DNA of 64,000 nt, taken from NCBI RefSeq assembly GCF_003112775.1, contig NZ_BFCH01000018.1, positions 434,001 through 498,000 of the forward strand, in the 5' to 3' direction. Positions 56,901 to 64,000 of this stretch are shown here, one piece after another. The position numbers and the translations under genes are program-made. Each line of letters starts with the position of its first letter. The first letter of the stretch is position 1. The notes under the pieces were generated by a model. That model had not been told where the DNA came from and searched no databases. It saw nothing but the letters and a program-made list of their open reading frames with translations. The DNA is from Mycobacterium montefiorense (lineage in GTDB: Bacteria > Actinomycetota > Actinomycetes > Mycobacteriales > Mycobacteriaceae).

Positions 56901-57480
56901 CGAGGTTCTCGCCGAACGTTTCGGCCGCGGTGTTGTCGCCGGCGGCGATATCGGCGGCGTTCAAAAATGCGGCAAGGACCATTTGGCCCAGCAGCACCCA
57001 CCAGGCGATGCGTTTGCGGGCGGTCAGCGCCGCCGCCAGCAGCGCCAGGATGAACGACCACGCGATGCTGGTGTCGGGAAAGTTGAACAGGTAGTCGTTG
57101 ATGAATTCCCGTGGAGCCTTGATCAACCAACGGAGCAATGGCGACACGCTGGCCAGCAAGGACAGCGTGGCGATGACGCCAACGGTCCAGCCGGTCGCCG
57201 CCGGTACCCATCGATACCGGGAATTCGACCGGCTGCCTGAACGAGGCTTTGCGACAGTCACAGACCGCGAGGATATGCCTTCAACCCTTGCAATGCCTGG
57301 CGAAGCGCCAAGAGTGGTCGAGACTAGTTGTCGGTTCCGGGCGCAGCGCGATGGCGCAGGCCAGACGGCCATACTCGGAGGCGGCGGGCGGCTCGGATGC
57401 TCAGAAGATGCCTGATGGCTGCTAGACTTGCCCCCGCGACCATCCCGGCTATTGCCTGGGACAGTTAAGTGGAGTCCCAC
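53935..57480 (-). CDS. lysX: Bifunctional lysylphosphatidylglycerol synthase / lysyl-tRNA synthetase
   Basis: LysX charges tRNA with lysine and transfers lysine to phosphatidylglycerol, giving a positively charged membrane lipid that protects against cationic peptides. The N-terminal half has six or more membrane spans (about residues 85-320), then the DUF2156 transferase domain (about 330-600; [41 protein letters not shown]). The C-terminal half (about 640-1181) is a class II LysRS: an anticodon-binding OB fold, then motif 2 [17 protein letters not shown] and motif 3 [12 protein letters not shown]. The GTG at 57480 matches the M. tuberculosis start (GLHLTVPG) but overlaps the infC promoter and leader on the other strand. 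The ATG at 57372 or GTG at 57261 could be real. Confidence 0.93.
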   Translation of the reverse strand: MGLHLTVPGNSRDGRGGKSSSHQASSEHPSRPPPPSMAVWPAPSRCARNRQLVSTTLGASPGIARVEGISSRSVTVAKPRSGSRSNSRYRWVPAATGWTVGVIATLSLLASVSPLLRWLIKAPREFINDYLFNFPDTSIAWSFILALLAAALTARKRIAWWVLLGQMVLAAFLNAADIAAGDNTAAETFGENLGFAMHIVVIVLLVLSYREFWAKVRRAALLKAAAVLVVGDVIGILLSWGLVELFPGTLARQDRLPYVANRVVGFALADPDLFTGKPHLLLNAIFGLFGALALIAAAIVLFQSQRADNALTGEDESAIRGLLELFGKNDSLGYFATRRDKSVVFANSGRAAITYRVEVGVCLASGDPVGDPRAWPQAVDAWLALCKTYGWAPGVMGASLLGAQAYRERGLNALELGDEAILRTADFKLSGPDMRGVRQAVTRARRTGLTIRVRRHRDITAEEMAETISRANAWRDTQSERGFSMALGRLGDPADGDCLLVEALDRDGQVAAMLSLVPWGSTGVSLDLMRRSPQSPNGTNEFMVSELALNAEGLGINRVSLNFAMFRSAFEQGAQLGAGPIARLWRGFLLFFSRWWQLETLYRSNVKYQPEWVPRYACYEDARLIPRVGVASAMAEGFLVLPFSRRDKVHTGHHPAVPQRLAESGLLHEDGSAPDISGLQRGDEVDSEEYRRRLPEQVRVRLTKLRTLQRKGIDAYPVGSPPSHTVAQALDTDDQDTVSVAGRILRIRDFGGVLFAELRDWSGEMQVLLDNSRLEAGRTADFTAAIDLGDLVEMTGHMGFSKRGTRSLIVNDWRMVGKCLRPLPNKWNGLTDPEARVRTRYVDLAVNTESRNLVTARSGVLRSVRETLFAKGFIEVETPILQPIHGGAAARPFVTHINTYDMDLFLRIAPELYLKRLCVGGVERVFELGRAFRNEGVDFSHNPEFTLLEAYQAHADYRVWIDGCRELIQNAAEAANGTQTVLRPGDASNNDTRLEPVDISGVWPVKTVHDAVSEALGEQIDPDTSLTALRKLSDRIHLPYRDHWDAGAVVLELYEHLVEDRTEAPTFYIDFPTSVSPLTRPHRSQPGVAERWDLVAWGVELGTAYSELTDPVEQRRRLLAQSLLAAGGDPEAMELDEDFLQAMEYAMPPTGGLGMGIDRLVMLITGRSIRETLPFPLAKPH
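57423..57428 (+). promoter_or_regulatory. Extended -10 promoter of the infC operon
   Basis: TGCTAGACT provides an extended -10 (TG-N-TAGACT). A start of transcription near 57435 is predicted, giving a leader of about 285 bases before infC. No good -35 was seen, as is common with extended -10 promoters. It lies on the opposite strand inside the proposed lysX N-terminus. Confidence 0.5.
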
Positions 57481-57721
57481 TCCCACCGCTAGCCGAGGAA
57501 TTATTTCAAGGTGCAGCGGTCCGGTCACCGGCACCGCGAGGTGCCTGTTTCGCGCTTTGGCGCGGACGGCTTGAATGCGTTTCAGGTCGTGATCGGTCGG
57601 CATTGGGCCCTGCTTATGCAGGGCTTTTTTGCTGATGTGGTGTGTTTCCACCGCTGCATCCCGACGGGCCCAGGCACCGGTCGTAGCGAGATGACGACAC
57701 AAGCCCAACAAGGGAGGCCCC
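57435..57721 (+). promoter_or_regulatory. Structured 5' leader of the infC-rpmI-rplT operon
   Basis: This untranslated leader contains a series of strong RNA hairpins. TGGGAC/GTCCCA pairs with an 11-base loop (about 57457-57479). GGCACC-GCGA-GGTGCC at 57530-57545 has a GNRA tetraloop. CGCGC-TTTG-GCGCG lies at 57551-57564. An intrinsic terminator is at 57607-57630. In Firmicutes the same operon is controlled by L20 binding a leader that switches a terminator; the layout here suggests comparable control, but I see no obvious sequence match to that element. The leader ends in AGGGAGG four bases before the infC start. Confidence 0.6.
57607..57630 (+). terminator. Intrinsic terminator inside the infC leader
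   Basis: GCCCTGC-TTAT-GCAGGGC followed directly by six T residues: a seven-pair perfect stem with a classical U-tract, rare in this GC-rich genome. It sits 92 bases upstream of the infC start in the sense orientation, so it would stop transcription before the genes unless countered. This makes it a transcription attenuator candidate. Confidence 0.75.
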
Positions 57722-58330
57722 ATCAGCACTGAGACCCGCGTCAACGAGCGCATTCGCGTACCTGAAGTCCGATTGATCGGCCCAGGGGGAGAACAGGTAG
57801 GCATCGTGCGCATCGAAGACGCATTGCGCGTCGCCGCGGACGCCGATCTCGACCTTGTCGAAGTTGCCCCTAACGCCAGGCCACCGGTCTGCAAGATCAT
57901 GGACTACGGCAAATTCAAGTACGAGGCGGCGCAAAAGGCGCGTGAATCCCGCCGGAACCAGCAGCAGACCGTGGTCAAAGAGCAAAAGCTGCGACCCAAG
58001 ATCGACGATCACGATTACGAGACCAAGAAGGGCCACGTAATTCGCTTCCTGGAGGCGGGATCGAAGGTGAAGGTCACCATCATGTTCCGCGGACGTGAGC
58101 AGTCGCGGCCCGAGCTGGGCTACCGATTGCTCCAGCGTCTGGGCGGGGACGTCGCCGAATACGGATTCGTCGAAACGTCGGCCAAGCAGGACGGCCGCAA
58201 CATGACGATGGTGTTGGCACCGCACCGGGGCGCGAAGACACGCGCCAGGGCGCAGCATCCAGACGACCCGAGGCCCCAAGCGGAGCACGACGTCGACGAA
58301 ACGGGCGACACCGCTGCTTCACCGAACTGA
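57722..58330 (+). CDS. infC: Translation initiation factor IF-3 with an ATC start codon
   Basis: IF-3 keeps 30S subunits free and checks start codons. The 202-residue product has the N-terminal domain with [22 protein letters not shown], the linker with [21 protein letters not shown], and the C-terminal domain with [25 protein letters not shown] and MTMVLAPHR. No ATG or GTG stands at the conserved beginning ([11 protein letters not shown]). Instead an ATC at 57722 lies four bases after a near-perfect AGGGAGG. Rare start codons in infC are known from E. coli (AUU), where IF-3 represses its own translation. An alternative TTG at 57773 would lose conserved residues. Confidence 0.95.
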   Translation: MSTETRVNERIRVPEVRLIGPGGEQVGIVRIEDALRVAADADLDLVEVAPNARPPVCKIMDYGKFKYEAAQKARESRRNQQQTVVKEQKLRPKIDDHDYETKKGHVIRFLEAGSKVKVTIMFRGREQSRPELGYRLLQRLGGDVAEYGFVETSAKQDGRNMTMVLAPHRGAKTRARAQHPDDPRPQAEHDVDETGDTAASPN

Positions 58331-58365
58331 CCCGACAGCGAGAACAAGCGAGAACTAGAGGAAAC

Positions 58366-58560
58366 ATGCCTAAGGCCAAGTCCCACAGCGGGGCGACCAA
58401 GCGATTCCGGCGCACCGGGACCGGCAAGATCGTCCGCCAGAAAGCCAATCGCCGGCACCTGCTCGAGCACAAGGCGAGCAAACGCACCCGCCGGCTCGAT
58501 GGCCGCACCACGGTCGCAGCCAATGACACCAAGCGTGTCAAAGCGCTGCTGAACGGCTGA
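58366..58560 (+). CDS. rpmI: 50S ribosomal protein L35
   Basis: A 64-residue basic ribosomal protein with the family features [22 protein letters not shown] and [14 protein letters not shown]. The ATG follows GAGGAAAC, 35 bases after infC, in the standard infC-rpmI-rplT order. It belongs to the large subunit core and is expected to share the infC leader's control. Confidence 0.97.
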   Translation: MPKAKSHSGATKRFRRTGTGKIVRQKANRRHLLEHKASKRTRRLDGRTTVAANDTKRVKALLNG

Positions 58561-58646
58561 CCTTCCAACAAGCCGAGTGCCGGGCCAAGGCTTATCTGCC
58601 ACCGGCAACTGAGACCATTTACGTCTGAACGAGAGTAGGAACACCC

Positions 58647-59036
58647 ATGGCACGCGTGAAGCGGGCAGTCAACGCCCACAAGAAGAGGCGCAGCGTCCTG
58701 ACGGCCTCGAAAGGCTACCGCGGCCAGCGGTCTCGGCTCTACCGCAAAGCCAAAGAGCAGCAGCTGCATTCGCTGCAGTACGCCTACCGCGACCGCAGGG
58801 CGCGTAAGGGCGAGTTCCGCAAATTGTGGATTTCACGGATCAACGCGGCGGCGCGCGCCAACGACATCACCTACAACCGGCTGATCCAGGGCCTGAAGGC
58901 TGCGGGCGTGGAAGTCGACCGCAAAAACCTTGCCGAGATTGCGATCACCGATCCGGCGGCCTTCACCGCGCTGGTCGATGTCGCTCGGGCGGCACTGCCC
59001 AAGGACGTCAACGCCCCCTCCGGAGAAGCTGCTTAA
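58647..59036 (+). CDS. rplT: 50S ribosomal protein L20
   Basis: L20 is an early 23S rRNA-binding assembly protein and in several bacteria the autogenous repressor of this operon. The 129-residue product has the long basic N-terminal helix region ([35 protein letters not shown]) and the globular C-terminus ([32 protein letters not shown]). The 86-base gap after rpmI is longer than usual for this operon and could hold a second control element. The ATG has GAGAGTAGGA upstream. Confidence 0.97.
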   Translation: MARVKRAVNAHKKRRSVLTASKGYRGQRSRLYRKAKEQQLHSLQYAYRDRRARKGEFRKLWISRINAAARANDITYNRLIQGLKAAGVEVDRKNLAEIAITDPAAFTALVDVARAALPKDVNAPSGEAA

Positions 59037-59041
59037 CCCCG

Positions 59042-59833
59042 GTGCTCACGGAGCGCTCGGCCCGGGTGGCCGCGGCGGTCAAATTGCATCGCCACGTGGT
59101 GCGACGGCGGTCGAACCAGTTCCTGGCCGAAGGCCCCAATCTGGTCGAGTCCGCTTGCGCGCGCGGACTTGTCCGCGAGGTATTCGTCACCGAACTCGCG
59201 GCGCAGCGGTACGCGACATTGCTGGCCGCCCAGCGGTGTCCGGTCCATGTGGTCACCGAGCGCGCCGCAAAAGCCTTGTCCGACACCGTTACTCCGGCCG
59301 GGCTGGTGGCGGTGTGCGACCTGCCGGCGACCGGACTGCGCCAGGCGCTGGCCGGCTCGCCACGGCTGGTTGCCGTTGCCGTCGAGATCAGTGAGCCGGG
59401 CAATGCAGGCACGCTGATCCGTCTCGCCGACGCCATGGGCGCCGCGGCGGTGATCCTCGCCGGGCGCAGCGTTGACCCCTACAACGGCAAGTGCCTGCGC
59501 GCGTCGGCCGGCAGCATCTTCTCGCTTCCGGTCGTCTCCGCTCCCGACGTCGACGCGGTCTTCACCGCTGTACGTTCTGCCGGCCTGCAGGTGCTGGCCA
59601 CCACCGTCGACGGCGGGACGCGCCTGGACGAGGCCGACGAGCTGCTGAGCAGGCCGACGGCTTGGCTGTTCGGCCCCGAATCGCACGGCCTGCCCGAAGA
59701 GATCACCGACCAGGCGGACCAACGTGTGCGCATCCCGATGTCGGGCGGTGCCGAGAGCCTCAACGTGGCCGCCGCCGCGGCGATCTGTCTGTATCAGAGC
59801 GCCCAGGCTCTGGGTGTTCTGCAGCGGTTTTAG
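59042..59833 (+). CDS. tsnR: SpoU-class TrmH-family RNA 2'-O-ribose methyltransferase
   Basis: A 263-residue SPOUT methyltransferase. An N-terminal substrate-binding domain (VVRRRSNQFLAEGPNLVESA) precedes the trefoil-knot catalytic domain with its three motifs: VAVEISEPGNAGTLIRLADAMGA (motif 1), WLFGPESHGLPEEITDQADQ (motif 2) and IPMSGGAESLNVAAAAAICLYQ (motif 3). Family members methylate rRNA or tRNA riboses using SAM. The thiostrepton-resistance name is historical and the exact target is unknown. The GTG at 59042 is five bases after rplT and matches the M. tuberculosis N-terminus. The longer frame through rplT is a shadow. Confidence 0.93.
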   Translation: MLTERSARVAAAVKLHRHVVRRRSNQFLAEGPNLVESACARGLVREVFVTELAAQRYATLLAAQRCPVHVVTERAAKALSDTVTPAGLVAVCDLPATGLRQALAGSPRLVAVAVEISEPGNAGTLIRLADAMGAAAVILAGRSVDPYNGKCLRASAGSIFSLPVVSAPDVDAVFTAVRSAGLQVLATTVDGGTRLDEADELLSRPTAWLFGPESHGLPEEITDQADQRVRIPMSGGAESLNVAAAAAICLYQSAQALGVLQRF

Positions 59834-60861
59834 GCGGCCTTGCGACGCCCACGGGCTGGGCGCAGCCCGGCCAGCGAGAGCGTGGTGTGCACCAGCGACC
59901 CGGCCCGCTCGATCAGCGACTTAGTGCGAAGGGAACCCGGGGGAAAGTAGTGCATCGGCAGCCCGCGGCGGTCGCGCGGCGGCGCCATGAACTCGGGCGC
60001 CTCGACGAGCGGCGCGTTGATCGGGGCCCGGCCCTCGGCGCGGCGGTAGGGCGCCAGCGCCCGCGGGTGCAGCCGGATCTCGTCGGGGACCGCGAGGAAA
60101 GCCAGCGCGATCAGCTTGCCGAACACCCGCAGCAAGATCTCGTCGCCCGGCGTCCAGCGCATGCCCGCCTTCTCGCGCACCGCGGGGTCGAATAGCCCGG
60201 CCGCGATCCAGCGCTGACCGGCCACCAGCGGCTTGAACATCTGATCCCAGATCGGCGTCGGCATCAGGATGAACTTCGGCTTCGGGATGCGAATTCGGAA
60301 GATGTCCAGCGTCGCCTGGTTGAGCTCCAACTCGTCGCGGCAGACCCGGTCCCAGTACTCCTGGAATTCCTCCCAGGATTGGGGCACCGGCCGCATGCTC
60401 ATCCCGTACATCCGGTACCACTGGACATGCTCGTCGAATAGCTGGTGCTTCTTGGCCTCGGTCAGGCCACCACAGAAGTATTCGGCGACTTTGACGATCA
60501 GCATGAAGAACGTGGCGTGTGCCCAGTAAAAGGTCTCGGGGTTGAGCGCGTGGTAGCGGCGCCCTTCGGCATCGATCCCCTTGATGGTGTCGTGGAAGTG
60601 CTTGATCTGCGCACCGGTCAGCGCCGCGCGATCGCCGTCGTAGACAACACCCATGATCGGATACACCGATCGGGCTACCCGCTGCAGGGGCTCGCGCAGC
60701 AGGATCGAATGCTCCTCGACGCCCGCACCCAGCTGTGGGTACATGTTCTGGATCGCCCCGATCCAGACGCCCATCATTCCGGTGCGCAGATCGCCAAAGT
60801 ACTTCCAGGTCAGGGAATCTGGCCCCAGCGGATCAGCGGATGTAGTCGATGCGGTAGTCAT
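59830..60861 (-). CDS. DUF2236 oxygenase-like protein (Rv1645c-like)
   Basis: A 343-residue protein of the DUF2236 family, which includes latex-clearing rubber oxygenase Lcp and fungal MpaB. These are haem or oxygenase proteins in the characterised cases. Conserved features are the N-terminal WKYFGDLRTGMMGVWIG, the His/Arg region VYDGDRAALTGAQIKHFHDTIKG, HALNPETFYWAHATFF, and W(Y)RMYGMSMRPVP. The basic C-terminus contains several Arg. The ATG at 60861 follows AGGGGG spaced five bases; a GTG one codon earlier is possible. The promoter overlaps a perfect palindrome. It converges with tsnR, sharing four bases. Confidence 0.88.
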   Translation of the reverse strand: MTTASTTSADPLGPDSLTWKYFGDLRTGMMGVWIGAIQNMYPQLGAGVEEHSILLREPLQRVARSVYPIMGVVYDGDRAALTGAQIKHFHDTIKGIDAEGRRYHALNPETFYWAHATFFMLIVKVAEYFCGGLTEAKKHQLFDEHVQWYRMYGMSMRPVPQSWEEFQEYWDRVCRDELELNQATLDIFRIRIPKPKFILMPTPIWDQMFKPLVAGQRWIAAGLFDPAVREKAGMRWTPGDEILLRVFGKLIALAFLAVPDEIRLHPRALAPYRRAEGRAPINAPLVEAPEFMAPPRDRRGLPMHYFPPGSLRTKSLIERAGSLVHTTLSLAGLRPARGRRKAA

Positions 60862-60889
60862 CACGACCCCCTACTTGCTCACTGTGCTC

Positions 60890-60923
60890 ACGATAACTTT
60901 GACAACGTATGTTGTCTACGATT
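60890..60923 (-). promoter_or_regulatory. Promoter and palindromic operator of the DUF2236 gene
   Basis: On the minus strand -35 TAGACA and -10 TATCGT (60890-60895) are spaced by 17 bases. Overlapping the -35 and spacer is a perfect 16-bp palindrome GACAAC-GTAT-GTTGTC (60901-60916), typical in size and symmetry of a TetR-family operator. No regulator gene is adjacent, so it would act in trans. A TTGACA on the plus strand overlaps the same site but lacks a matching -10. Confidence 0.55.
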
Positions 60924-61062
60924 TCGGGGCACGGCACGCGAAGCTGTTACCGAGATTCCACAGCGGTGTGGCACCGTCGTGATCAGTGGGTTTGATGCGA
61001 CGTGTGACACAACCGGACGGCCGTCATTGCCCGGGTCTGCCGAAACTACTTACCCTTGCCAG

Positions 61063-61941
61063 GTGGAACTCGCGCCGCGCGATCCGGATCCGGGCGAGGC
61101 CCCTGAAACAGAGCGGGAATCGGTGACGACGGCAGCGCCCCGATCGCCGGTGTCGAAAAGCGCCGCGGCACAGTGGTGGCAGACCGCCAATCGCAGCCCG
61201 GGTGTGGTGGCGTTCGTCCGGCGGGCGCGTCGGATGCTGCCTGGCGACCCCGAGTTCGGTGATCCGCTCTCGACGGCTGGTGACGGCGGCCCGCGGGCGG
61301 CGGCTCGAGCCGCCGACCGGCTGCTGGGGGATCGTGACGCGGCATCGCGCGAGGTCAGTTTGAGTGTGCTGCAGGTGTGGCAGGCGCTGACCGAGGCGGT
61401 GTCGCGACGGCCGGCGAATCCGGAGGTGACGCTGGTCTTCACCGATCTGGTTGGCTTCTCGACATGGTCGTTGCAGGCCGGTGACGACGCGGCGCTGACC
61501 CTGCTGCGCCAGACGGCGCGGGCCGTGGAGCCGCCGCTGCTCGATGCGGGCGGCCACATCGTCAAACGGATGGGCGACGGCATCATGGCGGTGTTCCGCC
61601 ATCCGGATGTCGCGGTGCGGGCCGTGGTGGCCGCCGACCAGGCGATGAAGTCGGTCGAGGTGGCGGGGTATCAGCCGCGGATGCGGGTCGGGATCCACAC
61701 CGGCCGGCCGCAGCGATTGGCCGCCGATTGGCTCGGCGTCGACGTCAATATCGCCGCTCGCGTTATGGAACGCGCCACAAAAGGCGGCATCATGGTATCG
61801 AATTCGGCGCTGGATCTGATCCCGCAAAGCGAGCTGGACGCGTTGGGCGTGGTCGCTAAACGCGCACGTAAATCGATGTTTTCACCAAAGACTCCGGGCA
61901 TTCCGCCGGACTTGGCGATCTATCGGCTCGAATACTCTTAA
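61063..61941 (+). CDS. Soluble class III adenylate cyclase (Rv1647-like)
   Basis: A 292-residue protein with an N-terminal helical domain (about 1-120; SAAQWWQTANRSPGVVAFVRRAR) and a C-terminal cyclase homology domain. Catalytic positions are visible: metal Asp in VTLVFTDLVGFSTW, substrate Lys in HIVKRMGDGIMAVFR, second metal Asp in RMGDG, and the Asn and Arg of VDVNIAARVMERA. The adenine-specifying Asp is probable in LGVDVNI. M. tuberculosis Rv1647 is an active cyclase. The GTG at 61063 was chosen because the in-frame upstream region is the reverse of the DUF2236 gene and its promoter. The PE gene that I recall between these genes in H37Rv is absent. Confidence 0.88.
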   Translation: MELAPRDPDPGEAPETERESVTTAAPRSPVSKSAAAQWWQTANRSPGVVAFVRRARRMLPGDPEFGDPLSTAGDGGPRAAARAADRLLGDRDAASREVSLSVLQVWQALTEAVSRRPANPEVTLVFTDLVGFSTWSLQAGDDAALTLLRQTARAVEPPLLDAGGHIVKRMGDGIMAVFRHPDVAVRAVVAADQAMKSVEVAGYQPRMRVGIHTGRPQRLAADWLGVDVNIAARVMERATKGGIMVSNSALDLIPQSELDALGVVAKRARKSMFSPKTPGIPPDLAIYRLEYS

Positions 61942-61952
61942 CAAGTTGACAG

Positions 61953-61970
61953 CGTCCCATCACGGGGACG
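61953..61970 (+). terminator. Hairpin after the cyclase gene
   Basis: CGTCCC-N6-GGGACG starts 12 bases past the cyclase stop and is followed by AAACAATTT. It has no long T-tract but suits a mycobacterial terminator, separating the cyclase from the next gene. Confidence 0.4.
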
Positions 61971-61998
61971 AAACAATTTAGCCGTCATAATGGATTCA

Positions 61999-62820
61999 AT
62001 GTTTGGGGGATTCTTTTCCCGGCTTGCCCGGGTCCGGTTCACCGTGGGGTACGTAACGGTTCTGCTTGTGGTCAGCTGCGCCATCCTGGTGCTCGGCCAA
62101 CATGCGCACGACATCATCGTCCAGCGCGCCAGCACCAACCTGCACAACCTGGCGCACGGACGCGTGGGCACGCTGCTGGGAAGCGCTCTCGTCGTCGACG
62201 CCGGTCCGCTCTACTTCTGGTTGCCGTTCCTGACCTGCCTGCTGGCTCTCGCGGAACTGCATCTGCAGACCATTCGGCTGGTGGTGGCGTTCCTGGTCGG
62301 CCATATCGGCGCGACGCTGGTCGTGGCCGCCGCTCTGGCCGCCTCGGTCGAGTTCGGCTGGCTGCCGATATCCGTTGCCCGGGCCAGTGACGTCGGGATG
62401 AGCTACGGCGCGCTCGCGGTGCTCGGCGCGATGACGGCGGCGATACCCCAGCGGTGGCGGCCGGCGTGGGTTGGCTGGTGGATCTCGGCGGGCCTGGCCT
62501 CGGCGATCATCGGCGCCGACTTCACCGATGCCGGGCACACCGTCGCGGTGATCCTGGGCGTGCTGGTATCCGCCCGCTTCCGTCAGCCGATTCGCTGGAC
62601 GCCGGTGCTGACTGCGATGTTGGTGGCGTCCTCTGGTTTCGGGTTCCTGGTGCTGGCACACGATTGGGGGACGATGGCCGCCGCGCCGGTCGTCGGTGCC
62701 CTCGGTGCGTTCGTGGCGTACAAGATCGCGCAGCTGCGGGCCGCGGGCAGCACGCCGCCGGCTTCGGCGGCACCCGACAGGGACGCGCTGGCCGACCTGC
62801 GGCCGGTCCTGGTCGGCTAA
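61999..62820 (+). CDS. Rhomboid-like integral membrane protein (Rv1648-like)
   Basis: A 273-residue membrane protein with about six spans. Rhomboid-like features are NLHNLAHGRVGTLLGSALVV, GHIGATLVVAA, a GxS element DVGMSYGALAVLG (candidate Ser) and a late-helix His in DAGHTVAVILG. The GxSG protease motif is not exact because Tyr follows the Ser. It may be an inactive relative, as in the rhomboid-like Pfam group. A CATAAT -10-like hexamer at 61986-61991 points to leaderless initiation at ATG 61999; the ATG at 61990 overlaps that hexamer and is less likely. Confidence 0.75.
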   Translation: MFGGFFSRLARVRFTVGYVTVLLVVSCAILVLGQHAHDIIVQRASTNLHNLAHGRVGTLLGSALVVDAGPLYFWLPFLTCLLALAELHLQTIRLVVAFLVGHIGATLVVAAALAASVEFGWLPISVARASDVGMSYGALAVLGAMTAAIPQRWRPAWVGWWISAGLASAIIGADFTDAGHTVAVILGVLVSARFRQPIRWTPVLTAMLVASSGFGFLVLAHDWGTMAAAPVVGALGAFVAYKIAQLRAAGSTPPASAAPDRDALADLRPVLVG

Positions 62821-62861
62821 CCGGCACCGGCCATCGCGGCGCGCTGGGCAAGCGCGTTCAG

Positions 62862-64000
<1,139 letters not shown>

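Overview
The window is a high-GC actinobacterial chromosome segment that I read as a non-tuberculous Mycobacterium, probably a slow grower. The evidence is near-identity, as I remember the proteins, to M. tuberculosis products across a long stretch matching the Rv1609 (trpE) to Rv1649 (pheS) order, plus a PPE-SVP gene, an FHA-domain ABC transporter with a PknF-type kinase, LysX, the CoaE-GrpB fusion and frequent GTG or leaderless starts. The species cannot be fixed from the sequence alone.

Layout. 1-7.2 kb: the tryptophan operon trpE(partial)-membrane protein-trpC-trpB-trpA, with translational overlaps into lgt, then two small membrane proteins. 7.2-11.5 kb: pykA, a TesB-type thioesterase and a DUF2156 membrane protein. 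11.5-17.4 kb (minus strand): cytochrome bd oxidase cydAB and its assembly transporter cydDC, behind an HdeD-like membrane protein. 18-20.2 kb: membrane adenylate cyclase Cya and an extra two-TM protein. 20.2-21.1 kb: a small accessory island with two tandem, previously unlisted 36-37 aa Cys-containing membrane or lipoprotein-like peptides, several perfect palindromes and a tRNA with anticodon CAA. 21.1-29.2 kb: pdtaR, a thiolase/OB-fold pair, polA, rpsA and coaE.

29.2-35.6 kb is an accessory block, as I remember the H37Rv order: a secreted protein, a stand-alone LigD-type phosphoesterase domain, a DUF402 protein, a two-FHA ABC exporter and a divergent PknF-like Ser/Thr kinase. The divergent promoter region carries a PhoP-box-like direct repeat. 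35.7-47.2 kb: uvrB, a frameshifted MFS efflux gene, a GT-C mannosyltransferase, a universal stress protein, an inserted PPE-SVP gene, a metallo-beta-lactamase-fold hydrolase and uvrA. Both uvr genes have a RecA-NDp/PafBC-type damage promoter motif.

47.2-53.9 kb is a second accessory block: a broken PknH-like kinase (nonsense plus frameshift), a small conserved protein, a fatty-acid desaturase, and a minus-strand cluster of membrane esterase, DUF6653 protein, small ORF and NYN-domain protein with 4-bp overlaps. 53.9-64 kb: lysX; the infC-rpmI-rplT-tsnR operon behind a structured leader with an intrinsic terminator and an AUC start codon; a DUF2236 gene with a palindromic operator; a class III cyclase; a rhomboid-like membrane protein; and pheS (partial).

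Most of the window is conserved housekeeping. The best leads for something new are the tandem micro-peptide island at 20.3-20.9 kb, the infC leader at 57.4-57.7 kb, and the kinase/FHA-transporter promoter at 33.4-33.5 kb. No CRISPR array, prophage or insertion sequence was seen.
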